Assembly: GCA_905250115.1 (NCBI GenBank)
Contig: CAJNOI010000113.1
Span: 258,424-322,423, forward strand
From: Adineta steineri
Lineage: Eukaryota > Rotifera > Eurotatoria > Adinetida > Adinetidae
Length of the DNA stretch: 64,000 nucleotides
Direction: 5' to 3'
Under the pieces are notes generated by a model. It did no database searches, had not been told where the DNA came from, and worked only from the letters and a program-made list of their open reading frames with translations. Numbering within the stretch: position 1 is the stretch's first letter; the number at the start of each line of letters is the position of its first letter. Shown here piece after piece: positions 33,930 through 45,968 of this stretch. Position numbers and translations under genes: made by a program.

Positions 33930-35711
33930 GTTTATTTATTGTTCATTATTATCTAATCACAGCTATTTTTAAACTAAAAACAAAATCGTCATGATAAATA
34001 GGAAAAGAAAACGTAAATAAAAAATATTTTTTTGTAGAAAAAGAACAACAAAACGAAAAAGAATGATAAGAAGAAAAAAATAAAGTCAACGTTTGTTGTA
34101 TTTTTCTACTAATAAACAAAATGATAATTAGTACGATTCGTCACGCATATGAATATGCTTATGCTTATGTATCTACGGTAATACAAACGAGTGGCGACAC
34201 AATACCTCCAGAAGAAAATAAAATCCAGCAGCTTGATTAGTTAGGTCACAGAAGTTCATTCTTATTCGTTCAATTCTTCGAGCGAATTATATAAAAGTAA
34301 TAGAGGTCGGTAACTAACATACATCATTGATAAAAAATCACATGTATATAATTACAATAATTGTATATAAACATAAATAAATAGAGCGCTTTATACATTT
34401 GAACAGCCATGTATTTAACAGTGTCAAAGAATGATATTTTTCTTTATCAATAAGTATGGATTTTTTTTGTGTATATAAACATATTTCAAGGTCGATTATA
34501 CACGGATGTTATTTCAAAACAAAATAGTCGTTTAAAATATTAAAGCATATCGGATACAGTGTATTTATACTTGCTTAAATTTTGCGATACAATAATAAAT
34601 GGTGAATATGAGTAATTTAATGCTTGTCTTGGAAATTGCGTATTTTGTCTTAAAATTGATTTTCTGACAAAATGGTTTTATTTTAATAGAGAAAAAAAAA
34701 GTTTTTTTCACTTTAAGTGCAAAAATGTCACGAACGGATATACTGTTCGTAAACGATATACAGACGAAAATATAATAAATTTGAAATAGTCATGAATATA
34801 TGATTATAACTTTATTCGATGGGTACATAAGATATCATCGATTATGTGCACGTGAAAAGATCGATACGCAATGTCATTTTTAATTTTGTCAATTCTAAAA
34901 TTTATCTCTTCATATATTTAGATTATATCGAAAGTTTTGGACACAATGTTTTTAGTTTAAATAATGACTATTGAACTAATTCTGGGAAGTTTTATATTTT
35001 TCACTTGTCTCTCTCATGTAACATTCTATGACATCGTGTTCGAGAATATTACTTTTCGATAGTAAATATGAATAGATTATTGGAAATTGGATAGCTGAAT
35101 TACAAAATAAATATTTCGATTATCAAAAATCGATTGAATGTAATATCTACATCTTTCAACTATTTTGATGTTTTTCTGTTCACTCTAATTCTAATGTGGA
35201 AATTCATTCACAAGATATAAAATTTATCTGCACATTCATCTAAATAGTAGTTATAATAGCCCCTATCTAGAGGTGTAACCCACCGATTTACACCTCCACC
35301 CCTCTCGTATTCATAGATATTTTAGGAACTTTCATATCGTCGTAATTGAATATCATAATGAAAAAAATATGTGCATTACAAAATCTACTATATTATTCAC
35401 ATATAATAATTTACTTTCTAATTATATATAAATCTGATATAAAATAATCAACATGCTGGGAAAATGATGTATTCATTCAGTTTAATCAGTCTATGTAAAA
35501 AATAACGTCGTTCTGATTTGTATGAAACCGTCAAAGAATCAAAACATTATGAGTTTGAATATTACAAAAAATGTAAAGTCTTCTTCTTTCTGAATTAACA
35601 ATTTTTTTATTTATAAAAGTTTATTATCTAAATATTTTATCGCTGATACAACAGAAAATCATATTGAATTTTTACTATTAATGAATGTTTTATTAATAAT
35701 AATAATAAGAT
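33930..35711. other. Intergenic between the corepressor start and the ART-TPR 3' end
   Basis: AT-rich, no supported gene. It includes the corepressor promoter region and a perfect 9-bp hairpin at 35270-35296 within a C-rich island (35,260-35,310). Confidence 0.45.
35270..35296. repeat. Short perfect hairpin
   Basis: GAGGTGTAA (35270-35278) and TTACACCTC (35288-35296) with a 9-nt loop, in a C-rich island ending CACCCCTCTCG. Function unknown. Confidence 0.5.
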
Positions 35712-37652
35712 TTAAATATAATCTAATATTGTATTTCGTGCTCCTAATTCTTTCCCTTTTTGTACTCGTTCAATATCAATTCGAGTTAATAATACTTCTG
35801 GATGTTTTTTATATTCTTTACGAAATGTACGAATTAAAATATTGACTGCATGTCCAAATTCTAGTAATGCTTGTTTCATTGTTTGTTTTTGAATTGCTAA
35901 ACAATGACCAAGACCATTTCGAGTCCGTGCAAAATCATAATGTTTATATGGTAAACATTGTTTTTGTATATCGAAAGCTGTTTGAAAAGATTTTTCCGCT
36001 TGATTTATATCATGTTTAACAAAATATGTATAACCAATACCAATAAATGATTTTGCAATATCAGGATGAATATCTGGTAAATTTTTACATAATGTATCAT
36101 TTCCTAATGTAAAATGTTCTAATGCTTGATCAATTTGTTGTGTAACAGTTAAACTAATAAAACCAAGAGCAATATTTGCTCGTGCACGTACAATTTTATC
36201 AGTTGCATCTGATATTATTTTCATTAAAATTGTACGTCCTTTTGTAATATTATCATTTGATGTTAATATATTAACATACGCACGTAATAAATTAGCATCA
36301 TGAGAATCTTCAGGTAATTTTTCAAGATATTGATTTGCTTGTTCACAATGATTTTGACGTAGAGCTAATTCAGCTAATTCTTCATAATGATTCGTATTTT
36401 CAAACCATTTTTCTGCTTGATAATATAAACTTTTATACATTAATATTCGGCCAAATCCATGATGAATATTATTTAATTTATTTAAATCATTCAAATAATA
36501 TTCATATAGATTTTGAATAGATTGATTTTTATTAAGTGTGGAACATATATTCATACCAATTAACCAATATGGATCTTCTTGTTCAATAAATTCAATTTTC
36601 ATAATTCGATATCGTGATCCAAACCAAAATAAGACTTGATCAGTTTCGATTTCACAATAAGGAACAATATGAGATGTTTCCGCATCAACATTGATTTCAA
36701 ATATAACTTTATATTTTGTTTTTTCATCCTTCTTATCAACTATTGAATTCAATGCTGCATCTCTATGAGCATGTGTTATAAGAAATTCAGTAAAAATAAT
36801 AATATCACCGATACGATGTTTCATTCCATCGAGTTCATCCGTTGTTAACCATGTACCATAATTAGCAGTAAATTTCGGTGTATCTTTTATAAAACGATTA
36901 CATTCATCAGTTATTTGTCGATAGAATGATCTTATAAACCAACGAAGTGTCCATAATTGAATACTATCAGTTGAATTTAAATGAATAGAAGATAAATCTC
37001 GTTTATACCATTCTTTAATAGATAAATCTGGTTTAAAATTTTTTAATTTATCATTTTCTTCTTCATGTATTTGACAATAATTTTCAAAATCGTCAGCTCC
37101 ATCATTAATATCATCTGAATTTTGAAGTAAAAGATTAAGTGCAAGTTGATCATATATATTATTATCATCTTTAAAACGTTCTAATGGCTTTGGAATATAT
37201 TCTTGTTGTTCTTGTTCTTGTTCATTTTGAACTTCCATTGGTTGTGGATTTTGTTTCGTAAGTTTTAATATATCATTTTGTATATGTTTAAGTATTTTAG
37301 GAAAATCTGATTCGACACATTGAACTTTATCACATTGCTGTGCCCATTGATTATGTCTAACAATATCCATACAATAAACATAAATATCTTTAACTTGATT
37401 TAATGGTTGAAGACGAGTTGGAACAAGCATGTGACCATATTTACCTGAAATAAGAATTGATATACATGGTGGTTCAGGTTCAGCTGATTCAATTAATTCA
37501 AGACATGCTGTTGGATCGGTAAAGAAAAATACTTGTTCAAAAAGTGAAAGAAATATAGTTTTTATTTCAGGATCTTGTCCAGAATTATCATCAAGCCAAA
37601 CAAGAGCGAGACCATTTTTTGGCGATTGCTTTTTTTCAGTAGATGTTGCCAT
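35712..37652 (-). CDS. ADP-ribosyltransferase-like protein with TPR repeats, 646 aa, intronless
   Basis: Residues 1-130 (GLALVWLDDNSGQDPEIK.., KDIYVYCMDIVRHNQWAQQCDK) are the N-terminal module seen in many bdelloid ART-TPR proteins. Residues about 230-370 correspond to an NAD:arginine ADP-ribosyltransferase fold: SFYRQITDECNRF.., GMKHRIGDIIIFTEFLITHAHRDAAL, KYKVIFEINVDAET.., EIETDQVLFWFGSRYRIMKIE. Residues about 400-620 form TPR-like helical repeats (YQAEKWFENTNHYEELAELALRQ, DIAKSFIGIGYTYFVKHDINQAEKSFQTAFDIQ). Canonical R-S-E residues are missing or altered: no YRGQ-type Arg, and ITHAHRDAA replaces the STSxDR motif. Only the region before VLF keeps acidic residues. It is therefore probably a non-catalytic relative. 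The absence of introns in an intron-rich window suggests retroposition or foreign origin. Confidence 0.8.
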   Translation of the reverse strand: MATSTEKKQSPKNGLALVWLDDNSGQDPEIKTIFLSLFEQVFFFTDPTACLELIESAEPEPPCISILISGKYGHMLVPTRLQPLNQVKDIYVYCMDIVRHNQWAQQCDKVQCVESDFPKILKHIQNDILKLTKQNPQPMEVQNEQEQEQQEYIPKPLERFKDDNNIYDQLALNLLLQNSDDINDGADDFENYCQIHEEENDKLKNFKPDLSIKEWYKRDLSSIHLNSTDSIQLWTLRWFIRSFYRQITDECNRFIKDTPKFTANYGTWLTTDELDGMKHRIGDIIIFTEFLITHAHRDAALNSIVDKKDEKTKYKVIFEINVDAETSHIVPYCEIETDQVLFWFGSRYRIMKIEFIEQEDPYWLIGMNICSTLNKNQSIQNLYEYYLNDLNKLNNIHHGFGRILMYKSLYYQAEKWFENTNHYEELAELALRQNHCEQANQYLEKLPEDSHDANLLRAYVNILTSNDNITKGRTILMKIISDATDKIVRARANIALGFISLTVTQQIDQALEHFTLGNDTLCKNLPDIHPDIAKSFIGIGYTYFVKHDINQAEKSFQTAFDIQKQCLPYKHYDFARTRNGLGHCLAIQKQTMKQALLEFGHAVNILIRTFRKEYKKHPEVLLTRIDIERVQKGKELGARNTILDYI

Positions 37653-38410
37653 ACTGTTTTATATTTTTTCCAACATAAAAATAAAGTAAATGTGATTGAG
37701 GTAGATTATTTTTTTTCTCGTTCTTCCTTCGCTCGTTTACTTGTATTCACACGTTTTTCTTTCGACGAAGAAAATGCGTCCTTTTTTTTCTTCCTTTTTC
37801 TTTGCATTCGTGAAGGTTATAAAATGTTTTTATCTATGAAGAATTCAAAAAGTACGGCAAATAGAATATTCATTACTATTTAAAATATTGTGAGATTGGA
37901 TTTGTTCGCGGAAAATATATGAAATATTAGAAGATTTCAATCGTTGGCAACGAAACAGATAAAGAAAATAAAATAATAGCTAAAAAAATGAAGACATACG
38001 AATGCTTTTTTCTATTATTCTCAATATATTTAATTAAGGAATATTATCAACCGTACATATTCTTATAATTGAACGATATCGTATATTCATTGAATTTGTA
38101 AGATCCTTGTAATTATAATTTAGACTAGTTTTCTAACATATTTTAATATACAGTAAATTAATGATCAAAACTAAGGAGAACAAATTGTTTACATGTGATT
38201 TTGTTGGATTGGAGATGTAAGAATATCAATAATATACTGAGTATTGGTATAGATATTATTTGAAGGTGTATATTTCACCATTTTCTTTGTTTTACTCTTA
38301 TCTATTAACCAGTTTTTAACACGTGTGTAACTCTTATTACCGAATCGATACACAATGATGATCCTTCACAAAGAACGTGTGCGAACATTTTTTCGTATAT
38401 AAATGATATA
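37653..38410. other. Intergenic upstream of ART-TPR
   Basis: T-rich stretch at 37,700-37,810 then AT-rich sequence; no supported gene. Confidence 0.4.
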
Positions 38411-38419
38411 CACTAAAAT

Positions 38420-38480
38420 CTTCCTAATGTGAACACCATTGGGACCGGAAAAAAGTGTTCATTATACGGAGGTGTTCACT
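38420..38480. mobile_element. Terminal fragment resembling Tc1/mariner-pogo inverted repeats
   Basis: Reads GTGAACACCATTGGGACCGG then AAAAAAGTGTTCATTATACG and GAGGTGTTCACTATAAAGAG. Ends of pogo/Tigger-like elements have this character (GGGACCGG with repeated TTCAYTAT). A degenerate second copy lies at about 39,290-39,332. No transposase is seen. Confidence 0.4.
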
Positions 38481-38499
38481 ATAAAGAGTTAATATATAA

Positions 38500-38820
38500 C
38501 GGGTGTCATTTGAGTGGTCAGTAGAATAAATGAAACGATCAGTAAAACAAAAAATTCAAAAACCAGTAGAATTATTGAAATGGCCAGTAATTAATTTGAT
38601 GGGCCCATAATAAAATTTAAGCGATCAGTAAATAAAATGGGATGGAAAGTAAAAAAATATAAATTTGTGCAAAGATGGTCTACTTTTCTTTTTTTTACTG
38701 ACAAAAATCATATTTTTTCACTGCTACTTCCACAAAATCTACGGACCACTTTTGAATTTTTTACTGATATTTCAATTATTTCACTGACCGTAAAACATAT
38801 TCCCATATATAACATAGCCT
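38500..38820. mobile_element. About 320-bp palindromic MITE with repeated (A/G)TCAGTAAA motifs
   Basis: The left arm (about 38,505-38,580) has GGTCAGTAGAATAAATGAAA, CGATCAGTAAAAC and AAAAATTCAAAA. The inverse complement of the right arm (about 38,735-38,815) has GGTCAGTGAAATAATTGAAA, TATCAGTAAAAAATTCAAAA. The motif recurs in the left half as GGCCAGTAATT and GATCAGTAAATAAAATGG, and in the right half as TTTACTGA. Non-coding; able to fold as a long hairpin. Confidence 0.6.
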
Positions 38821-40718
38821 GAAATGGAGGAAATCTTAGAATATTTGCTTATGCCTCTATAGTAGAGAAACATCCGAGTATCTATTTTGTTGTTCATTTA
38901 TTATTAGTTAAACGATTTTAATAAGAAAAACAAATTCAAACTATAATACAAAGAGTTTCTGCTTAATTCGAGTTCAAATATAAACGATTGTTAAAAAAAA
39001 AGAACTAATACATATTTCTAGGAATAAATTTAGTTTTAGAATAATTTGCAGATAAATCCTCCTCACCCACCCCTTGGTTGTATAAATGAATCATATACAT
39101 CTTGGAGTAAAACTAAAACTGAATCTGTTCCTAAATTTGAGCATTTATTTTCGAATTAATAGTATGCAGTTGGATGTTTATTTGTATTCGAATTCGAATT
39201 ACGTAGCTCATCAAAACATGTGAGAGAAAGGAGGAAGAGGTCAAAAAAACATCGTGTACGTTTTTTACATTGGAGAGGTAACAATACCAAACGGGATCGA
39301 AAAAAAGCGTTCACTGTTCAGAATAAAGAGATATTCATATAGAAGAGATTCATTTGCGGCAAAAATGGCTCCGTCGGATCTGAAACAGTTCATAAAACAG
39401 AAGATTTCACTATCAAGAGGTTTTACTGTACTCTCATATATAAGTTTGCATACATATTGAAGACATTAATAAAACCTAAAATATTTGCATCTGTAGTGCA
39501 TTTTAATCGAGAAAATATTACGTTGCTGTTTGTATATTCATTTGATTAGATTTTAATTATATCCATAAAATTTTATCAGAAAAGAAATCTATATATAAGA
39601 TGAATTAAGTTTCTATCATTTATATCAATACTTTTACATTATTTTCAGTTTTCTAATAGTACTTTTTATTCATAATATTTTTTTGTTTTTTTGATCAATA
39701 TTGTTATATTCATTTTTTCTAAGATTGATGATTTGATATCTATCAGAATACTTTATTTACTTCATCACACCCATATATTTTTCGTATTAAAAGAATGAAT
39801 AGCGTTCGATACATTAACCATTTATGTGCATAATAAAGGTAAAGAAAACAAAAGGGCATTATATTATATTAATTGGATCGTTTTAATACAATGACTAGCT
39901 GTATTTTATTCTACTATATTTAGCTATTGGTTGTCACATAAACATATTTGTTATATGAAAGTATATTGGAGTTTATCTTTTGAATAATATGCATTTGCTT
40001 ATTATGCACAACGTAAGGGGTTATATAGAAATAAAATATGTTTTTATTTTTCGTTTGTCATGTTTTATACGCAATTTTTTCCAATCATAATATGTCAGTT
40101 GTACCTGTATATTACCTTGAACGACTAGTACGATGGTTTCAAACAACGTGTTAATCTAAGTTAGTTATATCGTTTCTTTTTTTTTTATTAAAAAAAAATT
40201 CTATTAAATTTTCAAAATTAATTTCACGTCTTTACGCAAAACAAAATTGTCAGAAATAACTGATCAAAGTCAATAATTTGACCTATTGATTTTGTGCTAA
40301 TATATAATTTCGAAGATAGGATGTAGGGATGAGGATAAAAGTATATTCGAAACAAAACTGATAAACTTGTGTTATAATTTATATGTATTAGTATGTTGTT
40401 TGCAATATTGACGGAAAAGAATGGATTCTGTTTTAATTCATTGTTTTCAAATAAGTTATATAAAATTATCGTCCGATATATTTATCAGGCTATTTATCAC
40501 GTGTTCAGTATATATGTAGATCATAATATCTACTGAATGGAATGAATGAAAAGATAGTGATGTTCTACATGTGCTTTCTTACTGTATATATAGCGTTGAA
40601 AATGATTTAACTTTTCAGTCTCTTAAGTAAGTCATCGAGGTATACTGTGTCATTCTACAGTCATCTGTAATCTATCTAGAGTATTATTTTTATAGGTGTT
40701 TAGGTGCAATTTCTACGG
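38821..40718. other. Intergenic upstream of the P450 gene
   Basis: AT-rich without a supported gene. It includes a C-rich patch at 39,057-39,080 and the degenerate repeat end at about 39,290-39,332. Confidence 0.4.
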
Positions 40719-40727
40719 TATATAAAA
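40719..40727 (+). promoter_or_regulatory. Probable TATA box of the P450 gene
   Basis: TATATAAAA at 92 bp before the ATG, in a locally less AT-biased context (CTACGG ... TAGGCATGACTTG). Position and sequence fit a core promoter; no transcript evidence. Confidence 0.45.
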
Positions 40728-40810
40728 TAGGCATGACTTGAAACGCAATCATACATTTGTGAAGCAACGATAGATATTATTTATCATTATTTACATTCCG
40801 TTCGAGTGAT

Positions 40811-42541
40811 ATGTTGGTTACAATTGTTCTTTTTATTTGTGTCGTATATTTATTTATTTCATATTTATGGATTATTAATAATTCTTATAATTATTTTAAA
40901 CATCATGGTATTCCAGCACCACCATATCGTTTCTTCTATGGTCATTATAAAGATCTTTGGTCAGTAAAATCATTTTCAAAAAAATTACAAGAATGGACAA
41001 GACAATATGGTTCGATATATGGATTATATGCTGGTACAACACCAATGTATGTTGTATCCGATGTTGATTTTCTTGAAGAAGTTTATATTAAACAATTTTC
41101 ATCATTTCATTCACGTCGTTTACCAGTTATATTACGTCTTCAAACCGGTCATAAAGTGCATTTATTTAGTGCAATTGGAGCGAGATGGCGTCGTCAACGA
41201 CAAGTTATCAATCCAACATTTTCATCGACAAAACTTCAGCTAATGTCTCCACTTGTTAATAATTGTATTACAGCAATGTTAAATAAAATATCTAGTATTG
41301 TTCATAATAAAAATACTGAAATTAATATATATCTATTATATAAACGCATGACAATGGATGTTATATGTAAGTATATAATTATCTATGATATATATTATGC
41401 TGTAATTTTTTTTATTTAGGTCGTTGTGCATTTGGTATTGATACTGATATGCAAAATGATACTGATAATATATATTTAAGAAAATCAGCTGGAACATTTG
41501 AAATCGATGTTGATAGATTATCTATAGTTAAATTAACTAATTTATTACCATTTTTTATCAATCCTTTTCGTTATTTATTTTTATTTCAAATTGCTATTCG
41601 TAGAATATTAATAAGATTAATTCCATCATTAAGTAAATATATTGAGGAAACACCTGGTTCATGGTTAACAAATCGTGTTAGAGATGTTGTTAATATTCGA
41701 CGTACATCATCATTAAAACGTGTAGATTTATTACAACTTATGATGGATGCTTCAACACATGATAAAGTTAAAGTAAGATTTATTTGAAAAAAAAACCAAT
41801 TTCTATAATTTCATTTTTAGGATCATAGTGATGAACGATTAATGTCAAAAGTATTACATTCAGATGAAGTTGTTAGTAATGTATTTCTTTTTATGATTGC
41901 TGGTTATGAAACAACATCAACTGCACTTGCTTATTCAACTTATGTACTCGCTACAGAACCACATATTCAAGAAAAACTTATTACAGAAATCAATCAAATC
42001 GATTGGAAGAATAATAATGATGATGAAGATATTTATCAACAAGCAGTAAATCTTTCTTATCTAGATCTATTCGTTCGTGAAGTTCTTCGAATGTATCCTA
42101 TAACAAGTAAAGGACAATCAAGAGAGTGCAATACAACTGCAAATGTTTGTGGTCATATTATTGAAAAAGGTTGGTAATAGTATAAAAATTCATATTCATT
42201 CATCGATTTTTATTTTCGTTATAGATAGTATAATTCAACCGGATATATTTTCTATTCATTACAATGCAGATTTATGGGGACCGGAAGATCCAAATCTGTT
42301 TTTACCTGAACGACATAGTGTAAAACGTCATCCAGTTGCTTGGATCCCGTTTGGTGTAGGTCCACGAAATTGTATTGGAATGAGATTTGCTTTGATGGAA
42401 TTAAAGATGTGTTTAATTCAATTACTTCGTGAATATCGAGTATTAGCTGGTGATAAAATTGAAGAAGGATTTCAAAGACAAGAAAGACTTGTTATACAAC
42501 CTGAAGCAATATTTGTTAAACTTGAAAAACGTTCTTTTTAA
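40811..42541 (+). CDS. Cytochrome P450, CYP3-clan-like, 524 aa
   Basis: Microsomal haem monooxygenase. Exons 40811-41366, 41420-41772, 41821-42169, 42225-42541, all in phase. Residues 1-25 form an N-terminal membrane anchor, followed by the proline-rich HGIPAPPYRFFYGHYKDL hinge. The helix C region is GARWRRQRQVINPTFS. The I-helix oxygen-activation motif is AGYETT (330-335). The ExxR motif is Glu390-Arg393 (VREVLRMYP). The haem-binding loop FGVGPRNCIG has Cys469. PNLFLPERH corresponds to the PERF region. All key residues are present, so the enzyme should be active. VICRCAFGIDTD and the loop sequence place it with CYP3/CYP5-type enzymes (xenobiotic or lipid oxidation). The subfamily cannot be set without a tree. 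Confidence 0.93.
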
Positions 42542-43809
42542 AATAATTAATAATCACGTAGAAACGACCAAAAATTAATTTTTTTTCTTTATAATTGTAA
42601 ATTATTTTTTATTTTTAATCTAGACTGATAATAAAAATGAATTTCGAAAACACATCTTAGAGTATCATGTTTGTTCTATGTTAACTTTTTCTTACGGATG
42701 ATGAAGTTCAAATATATCATTCAAATTTTGTACAGTACTAATGTAAGATAAAGTATATAAAATGTATTTTTTAGAAGGTTAGATGTAATAGTGCATTAAT
42801 CGTTATAAATCATATATGATTAGATGAAATGATCGATCAATCAGTGTGATATAAATAAATAAATAGTTATATTAATTAAACTTTTTGCTATTGTAAATTA
42901 TAACGAAAAGTTAGTTGACTTTAGTTACTTATCAACTATTGACAAACTATATTGGTTAAATAGAATTTATAATTTAACGGTTTTTTCTTAAAAGAAAAAT
43001 AAATCGCTTCTATATGGAAGAACTAATATTAACATTATGTAATATAAAAAAGGTTTTTAATTGCTTAGTACACAAAGACAATAGTGTCTATTATTCAACA
43101 TCAGTGACATTAGTAAAGGTCTAGTTAGCCTATGTTCTTTTAGATACTAACTAAATTAAAAGGAAAAAGTATAGATTATTATTTTTCAATTATAGAATAA
43201 CCATTCTTTGTAGAGTCATTAGACTTTCGCATTTACTTGTTCTCTTAACTTCCGCATTATTTTATAACTTGTAAATCACTTTCGTCTTTTTTTCGTTAAA
43301 CAAAAACTACCATGTAAGTATGATGATGATTGTATACCATTATGCAATCTTTTCAATGTGCCAAATGTTTGCCTTGTCCCATCTGTTTCTCACCAACGTT
43401 ATTGAACACAAGCTAAATTGGTTAAAACTTTATCCTGTGATTGATATGAATTAAAATCATAGGTGATTTATGTATTCTCTATCTACGTATGTATAAGACA
43501 TTTAAGAAGACTATGTATTTGTTTCTTTTCATTAGAAATTTGCTTAATATTTTATACTTCGATACATACAATACATTCGGTCACATTCGTTCTTCCATTT
43601 AACGATGAACTCTTGACCAATTTTTTTCTCTCTTCATTCTTTTTTTTTTCTTCTTTCTCATTCTTACGTTCTTTAATACAGACAATGTTCTATGCTGGTT
43701 CACATTCATCATTTTAACTTAGGCTTTTTTCCTCATTCTCTTTTTTTTCTCATTTCTTTTTGTACGTATAAGAAATCATCACTTTCTTTTTTTTTCTTTA
43801 TTAGATCAA
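42542..43809. other. Intergenic between P450 and the LRR membrane protein
   Basis: AT-rich; strongly T-rich at 43,600-43,800, just before the next ATG. No gene seen. Confidence 0.4.
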
Positions 43810-45968
43810 ATGTATCAAATCAATTTCGTATTTTTTCTTATATTATTTATTGTATCCAGTATTCTAACTGATAATAATTTCAATTCAACAGAGACTTCTA
43901 TTGTATCAATTGAACAAACGTGTATCTTTTGTCAAACAACAGCATGTCATTGTCCTACACAAGAATTGACTTTGAATTGTTCATATTATTTACTTGATTT
44001 ACCTTATATAGAAAATTGTTCACATAGAATAATATGGGAAATTGTTGATTTTTCATCACGTAATTTTGAATCATTAGATTCAAAAAAACTTTTATCATTA
44101 CGTATGAAACGTTTATTATTAAAATCAAATTTAATAACAACTATACATGATAATACATTTGATTCAATCGGTGATATTCTTATTGAACTTAATTTAGAAA
44201 TGAATCAATTAGTAAATATATCATCAAATTGGTTAAATTCAAAATTAATTTATTTAAAAAAATTAAATTTAGCATTAAATCAACTTGAAGTTATTTCTTT
44301 CGATCATATTCAATTATCTAATTTACGCGAATTAAATTTATCACGTAATCAAATCGATATATTTCCTGATAAAATTCATCAATGGACTTCTTTAACTATA
44401 CTTGATTTATCATTTAATAAACTTTCTAGTATACCTCGATATGCGCTTATGGGTCTCAATAATTTAACTTGGTTATCATTAGCATCAAATAGAAATTTAA
44501 ATTGTAAGTAATTAAATTATTTAACGTTATCATAATATTCATAAGGTCAAAGAGTGTAGAATATTATCTCTTTGCTGTACCATGGATGAATAGAAATATA
44601 TTTTTCATACTACTTCAATTGAAAAGAAAAGGTTTTGAAGTGTTTGATGCTTTAGTACAAATGTGAGGAATAAGTATTAAACGTTTAAATATGATCACTT
44701 TAGAACATATGTTCGATGTTGTCATAGCATTATTATCAGGGTAAACATCATTGCATTTTTATATGTAAGTATAAGAGACGGAAGATATCATTTACTTGTT
44801 CTATCGTCGAAAAGCAAAAATACATAACTGACACTACTTCAACACACACAACAAAATGAGCTTATCGAACATGTAAAAGTACTTGATGCTTGAGTATAAG
44901 TATCAATTCCTTCAGTAAGTGAGCACTCGAAATCGATTGTTTTTAAGATCAGTTGAGATCATTAGATTTCATCAGATTCATGTATCAACTGCTATTTTAT
45001 GATAAGATATGTGTAATGAAATGTATAGAAAATTTTCATAAGCTATTGCTTTAAAATTACAGGTAAAAATGAATGATTGTCTGAAAGCGATTTACACTAT
45101 AATATAATAGCTGCTTTATTTAATATAAATCAATTTATCTTTAGGTATTATTCAAGATTCTTTTAAATATCTTAAATCATTACAATATCTTGATTTATCA
45201 AGTACAAGTTTACTTGAATTTGATGCATGTATATTATTTCCATTAATTGGTTTAAAAACATTACGAATTGAACATGTTACACTTAATTGTACATCATGTT
45301 GGTTACCTATAGCAAGAGAAAATTCATTACAATTATTTGGACAATGTCTTAATAATCAAACCATTCAATCATTTGATTCACTTACGGATAAACAATTTCA
45401 ATATGCTTGTTCAAAATCATCTATTGATTGTACATCAGATTATTGTGAACCAGGTTCAATAAATCATGATGGAATAATTCATAAAACATTTTCATTATCA
45501 AAAACTTCTTATAAAATAAAAAATCCTACAGTCAAAATTATACTTAGTATTGTATTTAGTATTATTACATTTATTATCTTAATTCTATTTATTATTTTAT
45601 TATCTCGATGGAAACAAGGTAAAAAATTATTTTGTTGTCATTTTCTTCAAACAACAACAGCAACAACAATAGCCGAAGCAACACGTCGTCGGCGTCAACA
45701 TCATAAACAAATTATTGATAATAATCCAGTTGTTATCGAATCTGTTGTTACACATGGTGCAAATATGAATGTACCACCATATCCATATAATAATTATGCG
45801 TATCTTAATGATGAAATTTCAAATAATAAACGAAAACTCTATAATCCAATGTTTGCCGATTCTCCAACATCAGACATTCGACAACAGCAACAACAACCAC
45901 CTGTAGTAGTAGTTGTATCAGATGATAGTACTTCTTATAATAGTCATTCATATTCCGAACAACTGTGA
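43810..45968 (+). CDS. Single-pass membrane protein with extracellular leucine-rich repeats, 505 aa
   Basis: Two exons, 43810-44503 and 45145-45968, with an unusually long 641-bp intron. Signal peptide at residues 1-20 (MYQINFVFFLILFIVSSILT). A Cys-rich N-cap follows (CIFCQTTACHCPTQELTLNC). Several LRRs come next (ELNLEMNQLVNIS, KLNLALNQLEVIS, ELNLSRNQIDIFP, ILDLSFNKLSSIP, WLSLASNRNLNC, YLDLSSTSL). A Cys-rich C-cap (LNCTSCWLPIA.., CTSDYCEPGS), a membrane segment at about 362-384 and a basic stop-transfer region (RWKQGKKLFCCHF) lead into a ~120-residue cytoplasmic tail with Tyr- and Pro-rich stretches (PPYPYNNYAYLN). It resembles LRR adhesion or trophic receptors; no TIR, kinase or Ig domain is present. 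Partner unknown. A decayed copy of the tail lies at about 48,960-49,140. Confidence 0.8.
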
